A stretch of 64,000 nucleotides of DNA from contig NC_086258.1 in the NCBI RefSeq assembly GCF_021018805.1, forward strand, positions 9,215,081-9,279,080, in the 5' to 3' direction. Within the stretch, counting starts at the first letter, position 1. Each line of letters begins with the position of its first letter. The position numbers and the translations under genes were made by a program. Under the pieces are notes generated by a model that was not told where the DNA came from, made no database searches, and saw only the letters and a list, made by a program, of their open reading frames with translations. Source of the DNA: Prinia subflava (lineage: Eukaryota > Chordata > Aves > Passeriformes > Cisticolidae). Shown piece by piece: positions 48,201 to 64,000 of the stretch.

Positions 48201-49205
48201 GTTGGCAATGCCTGGTGTGACCCACCCTGGTGTGTCCAGCCCAGTGTGCCCACTCCATGTGACCCTTCCCAGTGTGCCCAGCTCCGGTGTGGCCCTCCCT
48301 CATGTGCCCAGCCTGGTGTGCCCACTCTGTGTGACCCTCCCCGGTGTGCCCACACTGACCCTCCCCAGTGTCCCCAGCCCTAGTGTGCCCAGTCCCGATG
48401 TCCCCAGTCCCGGTCTGCCCTCCCCGGTGTCCCCAGTCCTGCTGTCCCCAGTCCCTCTGTGCCCTCCCCAGTGTCCCCAGCCCCGCTGTCCCCAGTCCCG
48501 GTGTGACGCTCCCCCGTGTGCCCCTCCCTGGTGTCCCCAGTCCCACTGTCCCCAGCCCTGCTGTGACACTCCCCGCTGTCCCCAGCCCCGCTGTGACACT
48601 CCCTGCTATCCCCAGCCCCTCTGTCCCCAGCCCCGCTGTGACACTCCCCGCTGTCCCCAGCCCTGCTGTCCCCAGCCCCGCTGTGACCCTCCCCACTGTC
48701 CCCAGCCCCGCTGTCCCCAGCCCTGCTGTGACGCTCCCCGTGCGTTGCAGGCGCAGCTGCGGCGCTGCCTGGCCAAGCAGGCGGAGGTGCTGCTGCGGGG
48801 GAAGCAGCAGACGGCCGGGAGCCTGCAGAGCCTGCAGCGCCAGCTCCAGGTGCTGGATGAGCTGGTCAGCAGCACTGCCACAGACCCGCTCCTGCCCCGC
48901 AGCCCCAGCCTGCGCTCCCTGCACCCTGCTCTGCACGTGACAAAAGCTCAGGTAAGGCTCTGCTGGGACAGGAATTCCCATCGGGGGGTTCTGATGGTTC
49001 TTCTCTCTCTGGGAGTTGTTACAGCCTCGTGCTGCCTCTCTCCGAGGCTGGGCAGGGGGTGATCACACCCTGCCCTGCTCTGGTGTCCTTGGAAAGGCTG
49101 AGCTTTCCTCACGGGGGTTTGGGGTTTTTGCAGGTCCCCAGCAGCCCGGGAAGCGCGCTGGGATCGCCAGTGCTGCGCTCCAGCGCGGAAGGAATCTCCT
49201 GGTGA
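24287..49205 (+). CDS. CNTRL: Centriolin (CEP110), complete CDS in 41 coding exons
   Basis: Mother-centriole appendage and midbody protein needed for late cytokinesis. Coding exons: 24287-24500, 24806-24939, 25449-25579, 26906-27047, 27555-27741, 27839-28032, 29685-29804, 30382-30607, 31047-31156, 31656-31850, 33749-33902, 34325-34545, 35141-35317, 35605-35739, 35834-35979, 36384-36564, 37025-37204, 37478-37657, 38160-38276, 38548-38692, 38983-39116, 39597-39771, 39990-40300, 40480-40688, 40830-41022, 41348-41478, 41617-41757, 41867-41993, 42151-42315, 42986-43145, 43252-43367, 43846-44063, 44466-44623, 44869-44942, 45311-45499, 45876-46101, 46277-46482, 47387-47653, 47733-47795, 48751-48951, 49134-49205. 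All phases join, giving 2,274 residues and TGA; human is about 2,325. The start MMKGSVRKP aligns with human MKKGSQQK. An N-terminal LRR block is followed by long coiled coil broken by a proline-rich stretch (39990-40300). One human exon of about 53 residues appears absent between 46482 and 47387. The boundary at 36564 needs a GC donor. Confidence 0.96.
25449..27741 (+). other. CNTRL: CNTRL leucine-rich repeat block (coding exons 3-5)
   Basis: Residues about 117-270 contain successive LRR cores: LEELNLSNNQIEKIEKL, LRELNLSRNRISKIEGI, LQKLNLAGNEIEHIPVW, LRSLNLKHNKVSS, LTSLFLAENPVASLPHY. An LRR-cap-like segment (RQEALERFNLEEVEKLE) leads into the coiled coil. The spacing of L, N and I positions fits short LRRs of the SDS22-like class found in centrosome and cilium proteins. 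Confidence 0.9.
28033..29684 (+). other. CNTRL: CNTRL intron between coding exons 6 and 7
   Basis: 1.65 kb of AT-rich sequence with no exon or repeat family that I recognise. A short (GTGACA)4-like run lies near 29622-29642, just before the acceptor. The first copy of a short TTTTTATTGCTGTTT duplication is in the next intron near 29830. Confidence 0.7.
31980..32800. other. CpG-rich block inside a CNTRL intron
   Basis: This includes the 24-bp array, a second set of GGAACGGGGCAGGGAACGGG repeats (32435-32500), and CpG-rich single-copy sequence to about 32,790 with AAGATGGCTCGGTGGCAGCG near 32738. It stands out sharply from AT-rich flanks. It could be a repeat-driven CpG patch, an intronic promoter or the relic of a retrocopy; the sequence does not decide between them. 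Confidence 0.55.
32036..32370. repeat. 24-bp GC-rich minisatellite in CNTRL (intron after coding exon 10)
   Basis: About 12-14 copies of a 24-bp unit whose key parts are GAACGGGACCCGAGCCCGGG and GGCCAG or GGGCAG. GAACGGGA anchors fall every 24 bp from 32053. Because 24 is divisible by 3, several frames stay open (for example an octapeptide GPEPGAGT on the plus strand). No gene family matches these frames, so they are not reported as genes. Confidence 0.96.
36008..36272 (+). mobile_element. CR1 LINE 3' fragment
   Basis: Sense-oriented CR1 3' sequence: GGTTCAGGTTGGATATCTGG, CTTGTCAGGCACTGG, GTGGTGGAGTCACCAGCACT, GATGTGGCACTTGGGGACA, then GAGGGCTTTTCCAGCCCAAC. It lies in the CNTRL intron between coding exons 15 and 16, ending about 110 bp before exon 16. 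It is truncated at the 5' side, as usual for CR1. Confidence 0.88.
37186..37245 (+). repeat. CNTRL: Perfect 30-bp tandem duplication across a CNTRL splice donor
   Basis: Two identical 30-bp copies (37186-37215, 37216-37245), each containing GAGAAAAGG|GTAAGAATGGG. The first gives the donor at 37204/37205, the second an identical donor at 37234/37235. Use of the distal donor would add 10 in-frame residues (VRMGENLEKR) to the coiled coil with no stop. Confidence 0.95.
39990..40300 (+). other. CNTRL: CNTRL proline-rich linker exon
   Basis: About 104 residues rich in P, G and A, including VPAPGTVIYTALPDGAPAPQ and LLPLGALHCNIPEHQEL. It matches the single large non-coiled-coil stretch in the middle of human centriolin (PPPGYMMYTVLPDGSPVPQG). 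It splits the coiled-coil rod in two. Confidence 0.88.
48185..48745. repeat. Irregular C/T-rich minisatellite before CNTRL coding exon 40
   Basis: About 560 bp of short units built on CCCCAG, TCCC, CTGTGACACTCCC and TGTGCCC, running to within about 6 bp of the acceptor (GCGTTGCAG, ending 48750). It supplies a very long pyrimidine tract. Long frames on both strands here (for example 48121-48981 minus) are repeat products. Confidence 0.9.
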
Positions 49206-49985
49206 AGGCAGAGGTGAGATGTGGCTTCAGGCCAGTTCCAGCCTCCCAGAGACACGAGTGGTTGGAAGGCTGAGGGAGCACGGGGCAGCTGTGGCTCCAC
49301 AGCCCACAGTCCCCTCCCAGGGACAGCATTCCCGCGGCTGGTGTCCCTTCTGCTTCAGCTTCGTGTGTTGGGCACAAGTGAGAGCTCCTGGAGCTCTCCT
49401 GGGACATTTATGCTGCATAATGTATGCAGCAATTTATGCTGCATAAATTGTTGCCGTCCCTGATCTTTCAGGAACTTTCCTGGTTCAACAGTTCAGCCCC
49501 ATGGTTGAGCCTCTGGGACCACTGGTTCCACCCCAGCCTGGTACAAAAGTGCTCTTTTGTAACGATTTAAGGTACAAATGTTACTTGAACAGCGGCTTCA
49601 CTTTAAAGCAAAGCCCAAAGCACATCCACACTTGGACAGGGGCGCTCAGGTGCCACCTCTGAAGAGTTCTCCTACCTCACTGGGCGAGCCGTGTCTGCAA
49701 AGGCCTTTGCCACCACTCACAAACAGCTGCTGCAAGGCCTGTACTGTGAAGGTTTTGTACAATTGACAACAGCTTTTTATATACAAGTTGGTTTTTTTAA
49801 AAAAAAATATTTTAAATGTGTATTTAAACGTGTCCAAACCAACCTATTTAAGTGTGCAGCCAGTGGCCAGTTTCCACTCTAAAGAGACCTTGTTACAAGG
49901 CCTGATCTGTTGCCAAATGCACGGAGGTTTAAAATACAATTATTTTGGATACTTCCTTAAAATAAACTTTTGTGATTGATGCTTT
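49206..49985 (+). other. CNTRL: CNTRL 3'UTR
   Basis: From the TGA at 49203-49205 to just beyond the polyadenylation signal. No conserved coding sequence follows the stop. The last coding exon (VPSSPGSALGSPVL...GISW) does not closely match the human C-terminus, so the exact last exon is less certain than the rest. Confidence 0.65.
49961..49966 (+). terminator. CNTRL: CNTRL polyadenylation signal AATAAA
   Basis: Canonical AATAAA followed within 20-40 nt by TGTGATTGATG and a GT-rich stretch (GGGGGTGGTTGTGG). It is the best signal after the CNTRL stop codon. Confidence 0.7.
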
Positions 49986-50529
49986 TCTCTGGGGGTGGTT
50001 GTGGATTTTTTTCCTTAAAGCTGTTCTCCAGGACAGTGACAATGCTGAGTGCTGGGGCTCCTCCTCGGAGGGATGTGTCCAGCACTGGCATTCCTGTCCT
50101 TGTCCCTCTTCCTCTCCCAAGGCTTGGCTGCATTGTCTGAACCAGGTGGATACAGACAACGGCTTCTTAACAAAATTACAATCAACTTAGTAGAGGAAAA
50201 GCCACTTTGTAAATCCTTCAGGCAGCAGGACAAGGCAGGGGCCAGGGGATTGTCCCAGCCCTCCCCACCCTTTCCCAGGGATGGGCTCTGGCGTCAGGCT
50301 CAGTCTGGCTCTTTCTCATCCTCATTAAAGATAACATTTTTCTGTGAGTTCACTGGGAACAAACACACCCAGCCCTGCTTCCTTAGAGAGCAGCTCTGGA
50401 AAGCACTGGCAGATTCCTCTGGGAAACCCTGGCACGTTTGGACCGAGCAAGGCCCAGGGTGAAGGTTAAGCACAACTCCCAGCGCCCCAAGGAGCTCTCC
50501 CCCTCAGCACAGTAACACACAGCAGGGAG
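49986..50529. other. Short convergent intergenic gap
   Basis: About 0.5 kb between the predicted 3' ends of CNTRL (plus) and RAB14 (minus). No gene or repeat is recognised here. The closeness means transcripts could overlap if either reads through. Confidence 0.6.
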
Positions 50530-52263
50530 GTTTATCTAGATACAGGTACTTTATTTACAAATATTTAGATTAATAGCATTGTTACATCAAATGAGGAGTA
50601 CAGCAGTCCAAACAGATCCTTTCTGTGACAGAAACAATAAGACCTACTGTAACTTACTCTGGGAGTACAGGTATTGCACCTCAACAAGCTGTAGTCATTA
50701 CAACACTGACTTCACATCAGCAGCAGGTCGTGGTCCCTGGGCAAACCCTGGTGCAGCCTTGGGTTAAGCAGGATGCAGGAGCTGGAGATCTTGAACATAC
50801 CCATCTACTGAGGAACAGGAGTTAAAAAAGGACTAACCAGACAAAACAAAGGGACAGCACAAGAGTTACCCAAATCCTATTGTCTGCACATTCCAGTTTT
50901 GGCTTTTATTTAACATTGACTGTACAATACTCTGGTACCACTGGTTACTTACAAGTCTGAACATTGTAGAGTTTTAGTGTCTAGAGAGGGATTTTCAGAC
51001 TACTTTGTATTTGAAACGTTGCAGTAAGCCTGAAGTGGGACATTGGATCGTGGTTAAGCACTTACACCCTTCCATTTTTAAACCCTGTGACGTTTCCCAA
51101 GTGAAGCTGCACAGGGAGCCACAGTAAAACCCCAGGTTAGTGCAGCACAGCCCCACAGGCAGGGTCACCACGTGACACCCCAGGAAGGATGGACTCAAAG
51201 AAACAAAACCCTTAAAAAAACCCCTCACGCAGCTCTGTTAAAAAATACAAGAGTAGTTAAAAATCCCTAGAGCACACGTTGTTCCAACTGTCCCGTTCAG
51301 CCTCTGCCCAGTCCCAAAGTTCCAGGTACAAAAGCGGGAGGTGTGCGAGAGCCCGGCCACGGCTGAAGCCCGAGAACGCCAAAGAGAAGCAGGCAGAGAG
51401 CACTGCTGAGTGCAGAGGGAGCATTGCACAGTGCACAACGACAGCCACACCCCACTAGTGTTAACCTCTGTGTCCCCAGCACCCTGGGGACCCCGCAAGT
51501 GACACCCAGCAGCCGCAGCCCCGGCTGGGCTGTGCTGCCACGGGGGCACACAGAGCTCAGACTGTACAAACGGGGGGTTCTGACACACTGCTCTAATGCC
51601 AGGCATCGTTTTCTTCATTAAAATCATATACACAGGATGTATTTAACTGTTAGCTCAGTTCCTTCAAATTTTATACATATTTACGTTCTGTTAACAAAGG
51701 TAAAGGATAAAAGTGGCAAAAAAAATGACGTAAAGCTATTGAGCACAAGAATGAACAGGTCGCTTCCCTGCGCCACCCTGACCCCAGCACATCCTGCAGG
51801 GAATTCCTCCAACAAAAGCACATTATTACAGAGCCCCTCGCTACCATTGGAAGTCATTTCACAGCAAAAACTTATCCTTTACTACCGACAGCTCGAACAG
51901 TTAGAGGTGGGGAAGAAAGGCCAAAGAACCATAAAATAAACCATACAAGACAAAGCCCTGCGAAAGTGTAAAATCAGGAGTCCAGCATCAGTGCTCAGTT
52001 TAAATTATGTATCCGTGACACTATCACAAGGACAATCAAGGAAAAAAAAAACTTCTAGATTTACCATGCAGGAGAGGTTTTATTACTCTACTTGCCTTTG
52101 ATAACCTGATTACATCTAAAGTTGTTTAGCAGTTTAGTACTGTGTTAAACTTGTCTCAGAGTTTTAATTAAACCCAGTAAGATGTACAGAAGATGGGGAA
52201 GCGGTCAAAAGCACCGCTCCCTAGAGCCAGAGGTGAGGGGTCAGGAGGAGCCTTGGAGGGTCA
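50530..52263 (-). other. RAB14: RAB14 3'UTR
   Basis: About 1.7 kb on the minus strand between the RAB14 stop codon (52264-52266) and the poly(A) signal at 50550-50555. A long 3'UTR is usual for RAB14. I see no coding exon in it, and open frames at 51238-51633 have no recognisable family. Confidence 0.7.
50550..50555 (-). terminator. RAB14: RAB14 polyadenylation signal AATAAA
   Basis: TTTATT on the plus strand gives AATAAA on the RAB14 strand, followed by GTACCTGTATCTAG. It is a good candidate for the main 3' end; other AATAAA-like signals may also be used. Confidence 0.6.
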
Positions 52264-57832
<5,569 letters not shown>

Positions 57833-57839
57833 CGTGGCA

Positions 57840-60800
57840 CTAAAACGAAAAACAGAACACGTCAGAACTGATACTTGTTCCCTCAAGGGGACCCAATTTA
57901 TCCAGTTTAGTTCATATTAACAAAAAACCCCTTCCTCTGTCCCCCAGCACCCTTTCATTCTCAGTTCAGATTTGTGTAGTTCCCCACAGTCCCCAAATCA
58001 GTGGCACAGCCAGGCAGCAAAGTTCCCGTGTTGTTTGCTCTGAGCCTGAATAAGGCCTCCAAGCACAAACACACTCCTGGGGAGTACTGGTAATCAATTT
58101 TATCCAGAGAGACTTAAAGCTTTTGAACAGCTCAGTCCCTCCTTGCTCTGCAGTCGCTGCCACACCAGCACTCACCCGCCAAAGAGCTGATGTATGAACC
58201 CAAAATAAATCTCACTCCAGCACAAAATCTGAAGAGATTTAACAAAACCAGCAAGTTGGAACTATTACATCACACTTCTGAGACTTGCAACAGCAACAAA
58301 GGAAGCAGTGCAGCTTGCAGCAAACAGCTGAGATTTAAAAGAATGCTGTAGCAGCTTTAACTGGGGCCTGGGGTGCTGCTTGTCCATGTTGGAAAAGCCC
58401 AGCAAGCCACAAATCAGATGTTCAGGAAGTTGGTTAACATCTCTGTGGCTTTGTCAGCATGGCAGAGTTACAGCAAGGCTGCTGAGCAGTTTCTCTTTTT
58501 TAAAAGGCACTCAAAGTACTTCTAACATTCCAGAGTTTTCCTAAATGTAGAGGGAATTGGAACTGGCTTTGGATGTTTAAATCTGTAAGGAGTAAAAGCT
58601 GACTTACTAACTAGCACATCAGTTAGCCAAGATTACATATCTGTAAGAGGCAGAAGTTGCCAGGTAACATTAAAGATGGAAACTGCCTGCTTTTGTCCCA
58701 GGCTTTAAGTTAAACTGGATCCACTGATCAGTTCAGCAAGTGGAAGATTTCCAGCAGGAACTGAGCACTTCCCTTGCTGCTCCTGCAGGGCAGAGTGCCA
58801 GCCATTACAAACACACTGCGCTCCTTACAAGGAGCACTGCTGGAGCCTAGGAAGGTTTTCATGAGGTCATGTGTCACTCACATGACAAACGACACTGGAG
58901 AGAAACACAGAGGAGAGCTTACAGGCCTGGGACTTTCTCAAAAGCCAAGTGCTGTTCCTTGAGCCACGATTAATCCCCTCAGTGAACTGCAGTCTGAACA
59001 AATCTCGTTCCCAGCACAGAGCAGCAGCCTCTGCTTGGCAGCGCTGAGATTGGAGGCAAACACGCTTATCTAGACCTTGGAGGGAACAACTCCCAGCAGT
59101 TAAGAAGGGTTCAGTGAGTGCCAGGCACCTCGTCCTCCCTCAGGAGAGGGAAACACTCAGTCCTTCCACCCCCAGCAGCACACACAGCACCTCTGCTGAT
59201 TCCTAGAAACACACTCTTCTACTAAGCCAAGTTTATTCCAAGATAGGAAAGAAAGTGACAATTTTGGACACGAATTCACCAAGCAAGCCAGCAGCTTTAT
59301 TGCCTGATTTCCTGGACAATTCCAGAGTTACAGTACCAGCTTCAACAGGTTATTTTCAACAGCAATAAAGATGAGTCGCTGCTCCATGTTGAGTTCCAAA
59401 TGAATGTGTCACTGTGGAAACATCCAGTCCTTCAAGTTTCCTGAACACCTTCACACATTGTGTTCTTTTTCTTCTGCAGCATGTCCCAGCACAGTGACCT
59501 GGGCATACAAAGCAGGACACTCACTGCCACCCCTGTCTGGGCTCACAGCTCAGCTCCACTGACGGCACACAGGGCTGAACTGGGGCTCTAGGAGGGAACT
59601 GAAGTGGAGAAGAAAGCTTGGAAAAACTGATTTATTCATGCAAGGACTTCAGGAGGAGAGCAGAAACACCCACAGAAAACAGCTGGGTGTTACAGCCACA
59701 AGACACCAATAAGCACCAAAGATCTCCTGTGCATTCTGAGGATGGAAATATGCAGTAATTATTGGTGTTAAAAACCCCAACCAAACCAACCAGCACCACG
59801 AACTCCATACAGGGAACCAAGCCCTTGTGTGGCTCTGGAATCTGCAGGAGCTTTCGTGCCCTCCAAGACCAGCAGGCCAAGGAAGGCCAAGCACTCCCAA
59901 ACACAGGGAAGTGTCACATTTCTGAGCACATGACTTCAGGATATCCCGGTGTGGTAAACAATGTTGTACTGCTCTGCTGTTGCAACCAGGAGGGAAATGC
60001 ATCCTGCTGTCCACCCCTGGAAAGTGAGGAGGGCTTTTTTTAAAGCAGGGACAAACTGGGAACTCAGTGCAGGCTCTGTCACAAACTGAAACTGAAGTGA
60101 GTCTCAACTAGATCTTCATTGCTAAATACACAGCTCTGTTTATCTGTCAGACTGTTTCTGCTTGCTGAGATATGTCCATTTTCATTATGCCCTCGAAGTA
60201 GAAAAGTCCTAACTATGTTATTTCAATACAAAAAAATACTGGTGTCACATTTATTCCAAGGGTCACATTGCAGGAAAGAGTCTGAAATACTCCGAACTCT
60301 TAGTAAAGGTCAGGAATCTTTTCTGGAGAACAGACGACTCTTTAAAATAAAAAAATCAAATAAAAACCCAATCAATACTAAAACAGCCAAATAAACTTTT
60401 AAACACTCAAATTCCAATAAGGATTAGCAGGGATTCAAACTGTACTCAGATCTTGGAATAAAAGTGATATTCCACAAGGACTCTGCGCTGAAGGAGAAAA
60501 CAAAAATGCAACCAACTAAACACAGAAACCCTGCTGAGAATTCAGCCTTGGAAAACTGACACCTCAGCATTTCGTGCAGAGGAAAGAAGGAAGTCCAGAC
60601 AAGAGCAGGGCACAACAGGGGTCAGTAAATTCTAAACCATCAGCTACATGTCAGTGCAAGGGGGTGATGTGTTGATGCCATCATCCCTCTGTAGGAACTC
60701 CAGTTCTGCCTGCACCCTCTCTGTTCCAGACATGTGAATCTCAATCCCTCCAATACAGAGGGATGGGGCTTTCCCCTTGGGAGAGCTGCACAGAAATATC

Positions 60801-63800
60801 CACAGCTGAGCCCCGGCACTGCTGGCACTGTGGCATCCAAGTTAATCAGGCAGGAGTTTACTGTTAACAGAAAGCACAAGTTCAGTCTGGGAGCTTGGCC
60901 TTCCTTTCTTTCTTCCGGGAATGTCTGCCAGCTCAGTTTGGCTCCCTTCTCCCAGGTACGGCTGCCCTGGGGCCCAGAGCTTTATTGCAGGGTGGCCACT
61001 GGCCAGAGGAGCTCACTGAGCACAGATTTATGCTCATTTCAAAGCCTATACAATTCATTTCTGTGTTACATTAAGACTGGAAATTTTACAGTGAGCAGTG
61101 TCCACAAATCCATTTCCCATATATCAACTTCTTCCTTAGAGGCTTTTTTTAATATAAAGTTAAAGATGACCTTACTGAGATAGCAGTACATCTACATCTC
61201 CTCCTCTAATCAACAAACACTACACAGATATTTAGAAACCTCACTGAAGCCTTATTTCAAGTATCAGCTACATCTGTACTCCCTGAGATAAGATTGTTCT
61301 GGGCACACTGCTGTAACATTATCACAGTAACACAACTGTAAATATCAGATTCATACCAGCCTCTGTGAGACCTGTGCAGTTCCTTCCAGCTCAAGGACAC
61401 AGCTTTACATTTGCATTGAGAAATTTAAATCTTTATGCTCAACAAGAAGCAGGTGTGTTAAGAAAGCAGACCAGAACCTGCACACTTTATTAGACACTGC
61501 TGTGGTTCACACCATCAGCTGATGGATGCTCCATGTGCAGGGATGAGAGCTGGGGAAAAAACACCCCCTTCAAACTCAGCACTGCCCAGTTGTTACTGGT
61601 TCCTGTAAACCACTCTAGTCAGAGAGCCACCAGTCAGTCACTCTGAAGCAAAAGGTATTTTGAAGTCCATCTGGGCAGCCAGGTGTTCTGTGCATCATTC
61701 TCCAAGGATGTGCAGCAGGAAAAGCTCTCACAGTTGAAGCTGTAGATTCATTGGCATGTTAATTAACAGACAATGCTGAGATTGATAAAGGGGGAGGAGC
61801 TGCAGAGAGGTAGAACAGTTTCATTTCATAATTGCACTTTTCCTCTGGTAAGGACTTTTGTCAGGCACACAGAACAATGTGGTTCAACTGGTACCTTACT
61901 TCAGCAGGCTGCTAGAACAGTGTGAGTGCTGCAGTTATGGTCACCTGTAAGCTCACAGCACACTGAAGGCAATAACAGTTATTATCAATTCATTTACCCA
62001 AGCACTGAATCCCCATAGGTGTGCTGTCCACAGCAAGCTATGAGGTCTGCTACAATTAAATTCCACTGTGCTTCTCTGGCTTTCACACACCAAGGGCATT
62101 CAGGTCTTCCTAAACCACATCAACATCTCAGCCCTCTTTAAGATGATGCTCTGCAGCCACCCTGCTCTGCTTATTTCTTAATTTCTGCAGGTTTGGCTTT
62201 ACAAAGCCCTGCTGAGCCTGATCCCTGGGCAGTCTGAGCCTGCTGCAGCCCTCACACCTGTCTGACAATATCATTTGTTGCTGCCCAGTTCCTTACTCAT
62301 CCCTCAGCTCTCCCAGTCATCCTGCCCAGCTTCCCCTCTTGGATTTCACCAAAGCACCCAGCCAGCACAAGACAGGAAATCTGGCTGAGCTCATCCCTGA
62401 TTGCCCAGCAGCCTCTGGAGCTGCTCTCCAGGATCACTTTGCATTTCCTTGCTATTCCCACCTCCAGTTCATCTTTCCCTGACAGCACACGAGGCCCTGC
62501 AGAGCCCTGTCCAGGCTGCTCCTGAAGAAATGCATTTCATATATTCCCTAATCATATAAAACACCTTAACCCAGCCTGAGGCCTAGGAGCGTCTTCTAAA
62601 GGCTTCACTCCTCCTTCCTCCAGAATTTCATTTTTCTTTTCAAATCTAAGCTATGTATCCCACTACCTTCACTTTCTGACTTTCCTCACCAGCTCTCCAG
62701 TCACACCCACGTTGCCCTGGTTATCCTTCTACTGGTTTCACATCCTGCTCCATTAACTTACTCCATTTTGCTTCCTGAACTTCCTGCATTTATATGTGCA
62801 CACCTCAATCCTCCCTAACCACACCCCAGCAGCAGAGCTCAGCTAATCCCTGCCTACCTGTCCTCACCAGCTCCAGCACCTTCTGCCTCCTCTTGTGTTT
62901 CCTCACTTATCCCACTCTCCTCTCGTGTCTGTTCACAGTTTGGGACACACAACCAGAGGAGTTCTCTGTCATTCCAACAAATCAGAGCACTCTGGACTCA
63001 TCACCTTGGAAAACAAAGTCACAGACATTTTAGGTAAATATTAACTAAGGTCTACGTCCTGTTTCAGGAAAATACAGCAAAATGAGAACCAATCTGAAGC
63101 AGGTTTCATTAGATGCACCTGAGGGGGCAGGTGATTTTAAAATCGTATTTACATTTTACATCCCGGTACCTCCAGTAGAACAGGTTTGTTTCCAAACTGC
63201 TGTCCTTCATAAGAGCTCCTTTTTTTGTTGTTGTTGTTATTCATAGAATGGAAAAGGAAAAGAGGAACTTCTTCCTTCCACTCAGACTGATGACATTTTC
63301 AAATCCCTACAGGAAGCTAGCAAATTCCTTTCTAAACCATATTAAATTGTGACATTTAGTAATAAATTCCCCAAGGTTGGTATTTTCTTCCCATTCCCAA
63401 GAAATGCCCAAGCACAAGGGCCCCTCATCCAGACCACGACAGGAATCAGCCCCAGCCAATGCATTCCACAGGGTTTGATATGATTTAAGGTACAGCCAAC
63501 CTGAGCGAATCCTGTCCACCAAAGGGCTCTGTGGGCTCTGGAAAACATCCCAAGAGCACAGATCCACCGTGTTTCACAGCAGAGGCCACACCGAGACCCC
63601 TCCAGAGCCACTGCCAGTGCAGACACCCACCTCTGCCTGGCCCTAGTGCAAGGATAATTCAGCACAACTCCAAGAGAAAGCCACCAGGAGATACTTAGTG
63701 TGCTGCAAACGGGCAATAAACAATTACGAGAAAGAAAAGAATTTCACTCTGTTTAGCTTAAATAAGCGTTGACAAACAAAACCAGCCTAGAATACTTTCG

Positions 63801-64000
63801 CTGCTTTCTCAAATAGGAAGTGGCTTTTCCCTCAACCCTCAAAGTCATTTTTCTGTCAAAGTTCACCACGGCGCAAGTCAATGCAGCAATTAAAAGCAGA
63901 GATAACGCTGCACATCGGCCACATATACGGTACAATATACACATACACACCCTGCGTGCGACTGCAACAGCTCGTAAGGGGGAGATATAGAAACGCATAG
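57840..64000 (-). other. RAB14: RAB14 intron 1 (upstream exon not in window)
   Basis: About 6.2 kb with no coding exon that I recognise. There is no CpG island, so the RAB14 promoter and non-coding first exon are probably beyond the right edge. Base composition is even; a short GTTGTTGTTGTT run lies near 63226-63238. Open frames here (for example 59649-60107 and 63342-63716, minus) show no known domain. Confidence 0.65.

Noticed and set aside
48121..49062. ORFs of 190-300 codons on both strands
   Set aside because: Product of the C/T-rich minisatellite; only 48751-48951 (plus) is a real CNTRL exon.
63307..63716. Minus-strand ORFs of 86 and 124 codons in RAB14 intron 1
   Set aside because: They look possibly repeat-derived but match no family I can name; not enough to call a gene or element.

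Overview
The window is vertebrate nuclear DNA, almost certainly avian. It holds three split genes whose order and orientation match the human 9q33.2 neighbourhood: complement C5 (minus strand, 3' end cut off by the left edge), centriolin CNTRL (plus strand, complete CDS) and RAB14 (minus strand, complete CDS, non-coding first exon off the right edge). Two intronic fragments read as CR1 LINEs of the bird/reptile type. Two other blocks resemble songbird LTRs, so a passerine is my best guess, but this rests on recollection and not on a search.

Layout. 1-21,397: 38 C5 exons, reconstructed from splice sites, frame and protein similarity, running from the signal peptide (21,397) to the start of the C-terminal NTR module (303). 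21,398-22,780: C5 upstream region, with an HNF1-like site. 22,780-23,280: CpG island with the CNTRL promoter and non-coding exon. 24,287-49,205: 41 coding exons of CNTRL (2,274 codons plus stop), with N-terminal leucine-rich repeats and then almost continuous coiled coil. The CNTRL polyadenylation signal is at 49,961. 49,985-50,530: a short tail-to-tail gap. 50,530-57,839: RAB14 (215 aa) with a 1.7-kb 3'UTR. 57,840-64,000: RAB14 first intron.

The three genes do not form one pathway. C5 is a secreted complement protein, centriolin is a mother-centriole and midbody protein of cytokinesis, and RAB14 is a Golgi/endosome GTPase. C5 and CNTRL are divergent; CNTRL and RAB14 converge.

The most unusual content lies in the introns. 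Many tandem repeats touch or carry splice sites. The clearest is a ~33-copy array grown from the exon 28/intron boundary of C5, so each unit carries a donor-like CAG|G(T/C)ACTG. CNTRL has a perfect 30-bp duplication of a splice donor that would add exactly 10 codons if the distal donor is used. C5 also has a ~240-bp block present in two introns, carrying a copy of a splice acceptor. I found no RNA gene, CRISPR array or bacterial-type system, and no clear evidence of a wholly new biological system.
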